Positions 11,001 through 23,000 of a stretch of 64,000 nt of DNA are shown in pieces; within the stretch, counting starts at the first letter, position 1; each line of letters starts with the position of its first letter. Where the stretch lies: assembly GCA_030765045.1 (NCBI GenBank), contig CM060961.1:143970538-144034537 (forward strand), read 5' to 3'. The DNA comes from Tenodera sinensis (taxonomy: Eukaryota; Arthropoda; Insecta; Mantodea; Mantidae). The notes beneath the pieces were generated by a model, which had not been told where the DNA came from, ran no database searches, and was given only the letters and a program-made list of their open reading frames with translations. The translations under genes were made by a program, and so were the position numbers.

Positions 11001-14000
11001 ATTGTACAATGGATTTATAAGGCCATATGGGTATTATAAAATTATAAAAATAATTAGATTATCTTCCTGATTTCTGTGTAGTACATAAACATCATGGACT
11101 GTGCATAATTAAGTACAGAGCCATATTGTATTATCAGCAGTGTCTTGTTTATTTGAGGGAAGGAAACAGGAGATGTTACTCTATCATCAATTTGTATGAT
11201 GTCACTCACGCAGCTCGTAGCAAAGTCATTCACCACGTCTAAAAATACCCCTGTACATGGTAAGCTACATTTTCAGTTACATATTTCTGATTACAGTGCA
11301 GCTTCTAAGATTTCAGGCTTGCTGTTAGTGTTTGTTGAGTTGTTTGTGCCATTGAAAATGTTGAACAAGAAGAAAAGACAAGTTAAATGATATGGAAATT
11401 AAATTGGATGTGTTAAGAGACTGGACAAAGGGAAATATATTAATGTGTGATAAATTTTAGAATATGTTATACTTTTGTTTCTTATATTGTGTTAGAATAT
11501 GTATTTATGTAATTTGCAGTAGTGATGTTTGTACAATACTATGTAACTATACATTGTGATGCATGTTTACAGAGTTTTTCTGACAATATGTCCTGTGTAA
11601 ACGAAACATATGGATGAGTAAGTCTATGTTATATGTTGTGAATAACAGACTCCTTATTCTATAAAAGTCAACCTTTTGGCAACTTGACAGCCTCTCAGTT
11701 CACACAAGGTTGAGTTATCGGAACTCCACTGTATGACTACTGCATTTGTTATACAACATATGATTAATCCACTCCTTAATTCATGTGATCATAAATCTTT
11801 GTCAGCCTTAATGACTACTCTGATATAGAATGCAGTTCAATAGTATATGCAAAGAATGAAGAAGTAGAAGTTCAGTCTATTGGACTCAATGTTAGATGAG
11901 ATTAACATGATAATTTTCAAATTCTGCTTTTTGTTGTGGGAGATGTTTTAAAGTTGGTGGGAACATTTTAAAGGAACATATTTTTCAAATATTTGGATCC
12001 AAGGGATAAAAGATACAAAGACCAACAAAATTTAGTCACTATTTTAATAGAGAAAAATTACTTTTAGTTTTGAAAACATGGGTAGGTGGATAGGTAGGTG
12101 AAGATTAAGTATGTGATAAATTAGAATAGGAAGAATATGAACTAGTAACAAACTGAGAAAAACATTTCAAGGTTTAGAGGATAAACTAGGTATGGAAATA
12201 TGCCCATGTTGCAAAATGGGGAAATAGAGTATGTATAATTTAATAGCTCAATATATGAAAAGAAGCTTCATAGAGAGTTACAAAATTGAGGCAGCTGGGA
12301 AATATGAAGAAGGTTGAACATATGTAGAGATCTTAAGAACAGGAATGAAACTAAAGTGAAGTTAACTATGTTAAGTAGATTTTCCGGGCTTGTGGGCCGT
12401 GGTCGAGTTGGATTGCCTTCCTCTGACGTTTCGCTGAAAACTGCATCCAGGACATCGGAGGAAGGCAATCCAACTCGACCACGGCCCACAAGCCCGGAAA
12501 ATCTACTTAACATAGTTGACAACGCCGGCTGTGAAAGCCTCAGCACTTATATTAAAGTGAAGTTATTAGATACAGTATAATCTGGGCTTATGGGGCATGG
12601 TCTACTGGGCTCCTTCTTCTTCCCAGACATTTTGCCTGAGACTGTGGTAGACATTTTCAGTGGTAGCAGCAAGTTTGAAGTACTCTGATGGAGGTTTCAT
12701 AGTCGCTGTTAAAACCTCTACCAGAGTACTTTAATTTTGCTACCACTGAAGATGTCTGCTGCAGTCACAGACAAAATTCTGGGAAGAAGAAGAAGGAACT
12801 CTGTAGACCACAAGCCTAGATTATACTGTATCTAGTTTTGACACCAGCCGTGAAAGCCGTAGAACTTTGATAAAGTGGAGTTGTTTTATGATATTGGCCC
12901 TATAGTATACCAACTTGGTCTTCACATAAGGAGGCAGACAATTAAGAGAGCATGTGAATACAGAGGTCTTTTGTTATTTTTAATATAAGATGAAATATAT
13001 ATGGATACTAACCAGTCTGTTGTAAATTAGTGGGAAAATTATATCCTATTAAATAAAGAAAATTAAGAATTAGTTTTAATGAGAGAAATCTTACCACATT
13101 CAGTGTTTTCTGCAATTCAGACTGATCAGCAGGACCTGCATAAAGAGGTGCATTTTCACCAGTGAAACGCTCCCATGAACCATGGAGATCATATGCCATT
13201 ACATTCAAGAAATCCAAGTATCTGAAAACAGGGTTGTTATACAGTTACACATTAAGTTATGACATGTAATCCTAATGTTGAGAACAGCATTATGATTATT
13301 TGTTTGTTTACAGATAAAAGATGTTGAACAGTGCAATAACTGTGATCAGAGCTTTCACGGCGAACGTTCGCCGTGAAAGCTTCAAATCTTACAGTGCAAT
13401 AACTGTCACTCCAGATGAAAAGGTACCCATTTCATTAAATCTACTTGAACGATTCAGCCTATTTTTAACAAAGACAGTGTTAAGGTTTTAAATTTCAAGT
13501 TGTATCAATATGTATTTACAGTTTAATTAAAACAAGTCCATTCTGACAGCTAGATGCAAATGTGCACTTGAAAGTGTTTCCATGGTAATGAACACTTCTG
13601 CCAATTAGCAGTCCCTTGTTACACTGCACCCCTCACTTTCCCTCATATTAAAGCTGTTTTGAAGCCTTCCATTCCTTCAAAACTTTCTCAAGTGCATACG
13701 TGTATCTAGCTGTGAGAATGGGCATGTTTTAATTCAACTGTAATTATAAATCTGCTATGTTAGTATACGTGCATATATAACAAGGGATGTCAGATTGGCA
13801 TACAAAATGGTTCATAATACAAGTTGAGCGGAGGTGATTGAGCTTTAGTTCCCAAAGTCAATTAGCAGCTGCCCCTGAGATAGAGAAATTATGGCCTACT
13901 TGACTGTTCTTTTGCTCCTCCTGCTGGGGTGAACAATAAAAGATAGATTCTGAAATATGTCAGCTACCATTAACTGCCAAAATTGGATTAGATGGCTTAG

Positions 14001-17000
14001 TGGGTCACTCAAGTTATTATGTTCAATGTTTTAGCTAATCATAATTGCAATTTTGAGATGTTGAAGCTCAGCTTTTTGTGAAGTTTGGCTTATTATAAAA
14101 CTGCACTCATCAAAGTGTCATTTGTTGTACTGGTCAAGTTTTATTTGTAGGGGCTTTTGCAAAGTTCAGTGAAGCTGATCATTGTATACCAATCAGGTTA
14201 GAATTTTAGCTTGGAATGTACCATTTGAAGGGAAAAAAGGGGTATACATTCACATAATGTAGTACTTTCAAAAATTGTATAACTGTTTTACAGTGGCGGC
14301 TGGTGATAAGGGGCTACAGTGCTGCAGCACCCCCAGGTGTTTCTGACTCAATGACTCACCTTATGTTTTGTAATACAGATTCGTATTCTGCTTTTAAAAT
14401 AGTTTTAAATGTTGCGCCCATCGAGTTAAATGCAGTCAATTAGTATTGAAGTACTGCTTAGAGCAGCTACTTCCTCTTGTGCAACTGGCAAAACCATTTC
14501 CTTCCCTGGCACTGCCAGGCTAAAAGAGTTGACTCTCTGCCCATATTCCTTCAGTTTCATCCCTCTCCAGAACCCCTGCATTACCTTTGGAATGAGCTAC
14601 AAAACATGCAGCTCTCAATGCTTGGAGAAGTCGGGAGCAGGCAGTTAGAGCGCTGTTTCGTGTGTTCTAAGTGCATGTCGTAACCACAATAGTGTTGCCA
14701 GCAGTCTATTCACTTCAGTACATTAACATTACAGGAGAAATATGAAATTAAGCATCGCGGAAGGCCTACACCCATGCTAGACATTGAACAATCACCTACA
14801 AGCCGACAAAAAGAATATACAAGCAGTTTTAATAGCAAAGTGTACAAAAAGTTTGAATAGTTTTCCGGCTGTGATATTAAAACTGCATTATTTTGTTTCC
14901 CATGTATTTTGTTTGGTGCGGACTCTAGTTGGACTTGGAAAGGTATAACTGATCATAGAAAACTGCTTGAAAAGCTTTTAAAAAAGAAAATCCAAAATCT
15001 GAGAAACATTTAAACAACACTGTGAACTTGGCTATGTTGGGAAGAGTTTTAGTTCAGCTCATAAAGAAACCATTGAACACCACAATAACAAGGTAGGGGA
15101 AAACCAAGAGGTGTTGTCAAGAATTATCAATTGTGTTAAGTTTTGTGGAATCAATGACTTGGCATTAAGAGGGCATAATGAAAATGCAGATTCTGACAAT
15201 CAAGATGTACTTCTCAATTTGATCAAATATATGGGTGAAATTGATTCGTTGTGTAAGTCACATTTTGAGAGTCCTTCGCCTTTTAAAGGCTTACCAAGAC
15301 AATTCAAAATGAGCTCCTTGAATGTATGCTGGAAGTATGCAGAGAGGAAATTTTATCTGAGATTGAAGTAACTGAATTTGTTTCTATTCTTGCTGATGAA
15401 ACCATAGACATCTCAGAAATATTTCTGCTTGTGATCATTCTTTGTTATTATAACAAAGAAGGAAAAGCCATTGAGAGATTCTACGGTTTCTTCAACGCAA
15501 CAGGTCAAGATGCCAATTCAATATCGGAGTGCATACTTTCGCAGTGAGAAGTAATTCTAAAAACCAAGAAAGATAAGCTGATTGGACAGAGTTATGATGG
15601 AGCAGCTGCAATGAGTGGTGTATTAAATGGGGTACAAGCAAAAATCAGGGACTGCTACAAATATGCGTATTTTGTACATTCCTATGCTCATCAATTCAAT
15701 TTCATAATTAAAAAGGCAACTAAACAAAATACAAGAACACGGATATTTTTTGCTAACTTATCAAGTACTCCAGTTTTCTTCTCATGATCTCCATATAGAC
15801 AATCTGCATTAGATGCATGTGTTTCAAAGAAAATTCCGTCAGCTGGGGCTACAAGATAGAATTTTAAAACAAGAATAGTAAATGTAGTCTGTGAGAAGAA
15901 AGAGTCATTACTGGAATGTTTTCAGACTATAATGGAATCTGAAACATCAAACAACATTACAATAAATGAGGCAAGTGCCCTGATACGTTTTCTTGAAGAT
16001 TCTGAATTCAACTCCTGGCTCGTCTTTTTTCCATTTACTGATGCCTCATGTAGACATTTTATACAACCAACTGCAACATCGCCAATTAGAGTTTCCAAGG
16101 CACAAGACTGCATATCAAACTTTTGACATGCCGTACAGACTGTATGGAGCAGTGTACACGTGAGTAGAGAGGAATGCAAAAACTAAAACTCCAGCAAATG
16201 CCGCAAGGTTGATGGCAATCAGACATGGATTGCAGCTGCGAAAGAAGTGTATCGAAGTGTGTGATCTCATCTCATTATATCACAAACCAACACCCAATTC
16301 CAGTTCCCAGACTATCTGGTAATATCTTCCATTCTATGTGAAGACAAATTTGAAAATTATCAAACTTTTCCTGAAAGTGGCCTAAATACGTGTGTGAAGC
16401 TTTTTCCAGTGCTCGAGAAAGACAGACTGAAAATGGAACTCATTGTATTGTACCAGAGACTAGAATTCAGAAACATCAGTGGTGCTTTCAAAGCTCTTGC
16501 AGTTTCTTCTATCTCAGAACTTACAAGCCTCGTTCTCAGAAGTTGTAAAATTACTGTGCATAGCTGTCACTATACCAATGACAACTTCCAAACCAGAACA
16601 GTGCTTCTCATGTTTGAAAATGGTAAAATTCTACCTCAGAAATACGATGGGAGAAGAGAGGTCGTCCGTGTTAGCTATGCTGTCTATTGAGAAGTCTATG
16701 ATTAATAACATTCTGGACTTCAATAACAACGTGATTCAAAAGTTCACGACCTACAAGAGGGGGTGCATGGAACTAATCTACAAATAAGTTAAGATGCAGT
16801 GTTAACAGTTCTTATAATTTTTGTATGCAGCGCCCCTGTATTCAACGTCCACAAGCCGCCACTACTGTTTTACATCTTATGAGTTTAATATTTTAGAATC
16901 CATTTCAATTATTACTTGATTGTGTTTATATATATATTTTTGCAGACAGTACTTTTAGTTATTAGGAGTTGTATGTTTTCATACTGGTGAATACCTCCAA

Positions 17001-20000
17001 GTATGTGTAGCATACACAAGCCATACATGTTTATTTTCCCTGAGAGTGTGGAACATGTTGTTGGGAGGGGTAAAGCAGAGAGAGCAGGCCTCACAATAAC
17101 AAATGTCGAGGTCATGGTTCTTATGTACCCAAATATTCATTTTTTGTATTATATACAGCTTTACACTTTCAAAAATGAGAAAGGAATTTATATATGTTTG
17201 AGGACTTAGTGACTATCTTTGTAGTTCCAATACATTAAGGGTTTATTTTAATGTATAATTGAGTTCAAATATTTTCTGTAAGGCTAATGACTGCAGACTA
17301 CCTGGGCAGTAAGTCGAGTAGTGAAGTGTGAACATATGTAAGCAAAAATGGATGATCTATACTGACAGGCGTTGTTCATTTTGTGGTGCAGTTACAATTG
17401 TGCAGAAAACCTTAGGTAGTAAATTATGTGATATGTTTATAGGAAAACCGTTAGATGAAGAGAAGAAAAACAAAAACAACTATCATGCTGAAGTAGTTGT
17501 GTATTGAGATACAAGCATAAAATATCCATACCCCTATCACTTGTGTACTTTCACAATAATTTCTTCTGCTTGCATTTTGGAGAGCATGTGCTCCTACCAC
17601 ACATATGAAAGCTCTAACAGTATATATTATTTATCTTCTTATTGCTGAACAATACCTACTGTCTAGCTAAAGGCTTTTGCTATTTTAAAGTATTACTATC
17701 GACAAGTATTTCACTGGTGTAGGAAAGTGGCGACCCCATTGCCCAGTGGGAAACCACTGCAAACAGCCACCTGAGTATTGGAAGGAAAACCAACACGTTT
17801 TGGGGTTAGGAGGAAATGCCCAATGCCTACCTCAATTAGGGATCAAGTACTCTGGGGATAAAACAGGGACCTTAAGCATTGAGCTAATCCCCACTTTAAG
17901 TTAAGTCAGATTCAAAAGGAAAATGTGAGGCTTGGAAGATCCGAGGTAAACCCCTGATGCCATGATAGTGGTAGAACAGGGAAGTTGAAAAAGAACACAA
18001 GTATTTCAAAACCTCAATTAAGCATTACAAATATTTTAAAAATATACTAATTACTCAAAACTTCACTTATCTTAGTATGATTTGCTGACCCTGGGTTTCA
18101 AGCTGTGTCCAGCTCATTCTCAAAGCTTTGAGAATGAGCTGGACACAGCTTGAAACCCAGGGTCAGCAAATCATACTAAGATAAGTGAAATTTTTAGTTT
18201 CTAATTTGTTCTTACTTTAGAATCTTGTTGCTTCACTGTTAATAGCTTCAATTTTTCCTTATTTATACTAATTACTCACTTATTCAGTCCTGGTACATCA
18301 TATGAAGTATCCACAGATGTTACACCTGCAGATAAAGCAGCTGAGAGTATCAGCTTATGTTCATCAAACTTAGGACGAAGCAATTTCAGCAGTTCTATCA
18401 ATGCTTCCTAGAAATTAAACATAATGAATTAAAATATATTCCAATGAGCATCATCTTACTAATATTCTTTACTATTTTAAATTAATGTGTTAAACAGGGA
18501 AAGGCAAACAATGTATTAGATGACTGAAAGAAATAAAATTTTCTGCTTAGTAGCATAAAATGTGTTAATTAAGCACAGAAATGGAGCAGCAAGCTAAAGT
18601 GGGAAAATTAAGATGTATTACTATTTGGTGTCAATTGTACATAAGGTTTGTACACATTTAACTTATCCTGTAACTATAAGAGTGCTCAGCTCTAATGTCC
18701 TTAGTGGAAAGCTTATAAGTCTAACATTAATTCAATAAAATATCCATTACCTTATCAGATGGCTGTCCACCTCGTTGAGCAGGGTATTCCCAATCAACAT
18801 CAAAACCATCAAAGCCCCATTTCAGTACAAATTCAACTATACTGTCTGCAAATTTGGTGCGGAGTGTTGGGCTGTTTACCACCTGCAAATAAGCACAGAA
18901 TTTCGTTATTTTCTGGCAGGAATAAACATTTTAGTACTTGAGTTTATGACTGTAAATGTGAATAGGTTTAAATATATAAGGTAACTTCAATCCATTGAAT
19001 TGGTAATACCTTGGTGTCAGTGTTGTAACACATAATGTATAATTACATTTTAAATTTTATGTCTAAGGTGAGTGGAATTGTGGAAAGAATGTGAGTGTCA
19101 CAGTAACACCTCCAACTGAAAAATGAGGCAGAATCTGGTTGACTTCAATCAGAACTGCCGCAAAATAGTGCTTCAGTATGATGATGCATCAGAATACAAT
19201 ATGACTGTTATTTCTGAATATCTGGGCAAGAAATTCTCACAAAGATAGATTGTAACAAATGGAGAAACCAGCGCATTCGCTAGATATGATATCAATGGAC
19301 TTGTTTTAATGGGGACACTTAATATCAAATGTTTACTATGCACAACAAGAAAGTCTAGAAAATCTGCAAAACAAGATTTTCAAGGTATGCAGACATATTC
19401 CTCCACAATTACTGAACAATATCACAGGATGGCAGACAAAGAATACTTCTAAAAGCTGTATTATAGCAGAGAGAGCACTTATATTAAAATTTAGCTTTCC
19501 ATGCACATTTTGGAGCTGGAAGTGTACACATCATGTTTTGACTGTTTTTGGTCTTTAAATGACCTGAATACAAACCAATGACACTTAACAGTTGTATCAT
19601 CAGAGTAAGGATGAAGGATGCAATGAATTTATGCAATAATATATTGAGTATTTCCATTGTGTTACCTGAATAATTGCCAACTACTACATATTGTCAGCTT
19701 TGATAAGTGCTACAGTGTAAATACAAAACAATTATTAAATACACTACTTTGTGCCAGTTATGGGATTGTCCCACAAGTAATGGGACATGTATGTGTATGT
19801 ATGTATGTATATGTGTGTCTGTGTCTATAAGAGAAAGTTACCTTTTCAATTAAGAGTGGTGGAACCACTATAAACTTATGAATGACATACTATAGTGGTC
19901 ACTTAGAACAGTGATGTCAAGGTCACAGGCCGCTGAGAGCTCCACTGGGCATCTTGTACATGCTGAGGGCAAAACATGACGTAATACATATCAACACCAG

Positions 20001-23000
20001 TAGCGTTATCACCTGATACCTGTTTACTTGCAACTTGGCTGCATCCACGGATAAAACCTTTCTTAGAGTGCGTGTATATTATGAACGTTTTCCTTCAGAA
20101 TTGCCTACAAGGATGCATAGCACAGATACAAGTTGGATCTATGAAGGGGAACAATATTTCTCACGCGTAAAAGAAAACTACTTGACAGTTATTCAAGTTG
20201 ATTAAAATAGAAACATAGTTGCAACTTTCTGATGATTAGGCTGAATTATAGGTATTATTAAGCCTACTCTAGCCCTTGGGTTAGCATTCCCGTACTGTGA
20301 AGTACACCATTTATGCTCTTCATACCTCTTAAAGATAGACTTTTCAATCCCAGATGTAAAAATGTCAAAATTGATTTTCAAATGAAGGAAAATAATAAAC
20401 AAAATAAATAACAGAATAATTATACAGTATTAACAATAGTGTTTTTTATACGAACTTGTATCAGATATACCTATTTTATACAAAAAGTAAATGGCAGCTT
20501 TGAAATCCTGTTATCCCTTAAACGGATATTCTTATCTATTTTGATTAAACATAAATGACAATATTTACTTGGATTATCTTCAAACAAGTGAAATAACACG
20601 AACCATTATTAGTAACAGGAGTTGACGATTTCCTCCAAAATTAAAGGGAAGAACTACAGGTAGGTTGTTTGAAAACTGCTGTCCTTAAAGATACATATTT
20701 TAGTGTTAAGCGTTTGCATAATGAATTTAAGAGAATCTTACTGAACACCTAAGTAAAATACCACATGTTGCACATTTGTAGGATCAGTCACTTGGCATAT
20801 TTTTGAATTCACACACTTTTCAAAATTTGGCTCAATAATATTACAAAGACAGATTCTAAGACTGGATGTCAAATTGCTATCCGAGAGTCTGCTTTTGTGG
20901 CGAGTTTTCAGGAGCTGCATTATAGAGAAACCCTGTTCACAAAGGTAGGTACTACCATACATTGTCATAGTTTTTGCTGTCTTAGGAATCAAATTTGGGT
21001 AACGCCTATTGTCAAGTTTCTGGTAAAATTCAATCAGTGCGTCTGAGTATGAATAATTGTCAAATTTCTCATGAAGGCGACACTCACATTGTACTTCTAT
21101 CAGCTCCAGCTGAACTGCTCCACTATTTACTTTATGTTCATAATGACTTTGTATGTTGTGTTTTAATGCAAGATACTGGTTGCATATTAGGTACTGCATA
21201 CTACTACCACAACTTTGTGGAGGAATTGATTTTCCCATTCGAAACATGCGAATCCAAATGACTCATGTCTGTGCTCTCGGACGCAGCCATTGCTCTGCCT
21301 GCATCACACGGAAAACTGCACTGAACTGGTTTCTAACGGACTTGCCCTCTATGCCCAGGGCACGGCGACTTGCTCTCTCAGTGGCATTGCCACTCGGGGC
21401 CACAATTGACACCACTGACTTAGAAAACAGGTTCTATTGTATCTGTACTTTCTCAACTGGGAGAGAGAAGGTTGATAATGGGAAAGTCAAAAAATATAAG
21501 ATAACTTTAAGAGGTAGAACTGGAACTTAAAAATTCAATGCCACAACTGGGATTTGAACCACAGACCTTCCACTTACCGGGAGGATGCTCTAACCACTAA
21601 GCTATTGTGACAAACTGCCAGAATGGCATTAAATTCTCAAACCAGTTCGTATTTCTCCTGGTAAACCACAAAGGCAGTCTCACATCAGAGACAATTACCC
21701 CAATGGTGACTTACTATTGTAAGTACTTTATATCCCAGGATTAAATAACCTTCACATGGTAATTATTATTTATTTATGCCAACAAACTTACTGTTGGTGT
21801 TTTTAAACACACAAGCCGTATGTGGGCAAAGTTTAAGACGTAGAACTGGAACTTAAAAATTCAATGCCACAACTGGGATTTGAACCACAGACCTTCCGCT
21901 TACCGGGCGGACGCTCTAACCACTGAGCTATTGTGACAAACTGCCAGAATGGCATTAAATTCTCAAACCAGTTCGTATTTCTCCTGGTAAACCACAAAGG
22001 CAGTCTCACATCAGAGACAATTACCCCAATGGTGACTTACTATTGTAAGTACTTTATATCCCAGGATTAAATAACCTTCACATGGTAATTATTATTTAAT
22101 AATTTAATAATTTAATAATCAATAAATTTAATAATTTAATAATTACCATGTGAAGGTTATTTAATCCTGGGGTATAAAGTACTTACAATAGTAAGTCACC
22201 ATTGGGGTAATTGTCTCTGATGTGAGACTGCCTTTGTGGTTTACCTGGAGAAATACGAACTGGTTTGAGAATTTAATGCCATTCTGGCAGTTTGTCACAA
22301 TAGCTCAGTGGTTAGAGCGTCTGCCCGGTAAGCGGAAGGTCTGTGGTTCAAATCCCAGTTGTGGCATTGAATTTTTAAGTTCCAGTTCTACGTCTTAAAC
22401 TTTGCCCACACACGGCTTGTGTGTTTAAAAACACCAACAGTTAGTTTGTTGGCATAAATAAATACTAATAAGATAACTTGCTTATTATTTAAACAAAATT
22501 TTATAAGCATAATGTTCACACGAAAACTTCTACTTAAATTTTGTTAGGATGAGTGTTTAAAAGTTAAAGTTTTGCATAAGTATGTGTAGTTATACATATT
22601 ATAGTTTAGGATCTATTGTTACTGTGACAAATAAGTTTTTAAAAGTATAAGAAATTTGAAGAATAGATACAAGTTTATGTACTGCATACCAGTGACATGT
22701 GGTTTCAGAGTAGGTATGAAAGCAATAATGTATAGAAGAGTAGATATGGCCAACGAAATAAGTTGACTTTATTTTTTATAACCTGTAAGACATTCTATGC
22801 CATAAATGTCTTTATTAAAAGTTGCATAAAAGTTTTGATTTTTGTTTTCAAATTTTCTAATGCTGAACCTTTCCTCTCTTTTGTGATGATTTCTTTCTTC
22901 TTTGCTAAGTAAATGAAAAGAAATCTCATTTCAGAATTTCACACACAGCAGAGCATTCCTCCCACACACTATTCCCTACTCATTAATAATCTTGCCATAA

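Noticed and set aside
14430..14683. Short Cys-rich frames at the start of the hAT element
   Set aside because: They lie in the subterminal region of the transposon, have no domain and overlap each other in two frames.
19767..19787. GTCCCAcaagtaaTGGGAC as a mariner end
   Set aside because: Similar to some mariner termini, but no partner end or transposase fragment was found nearby.
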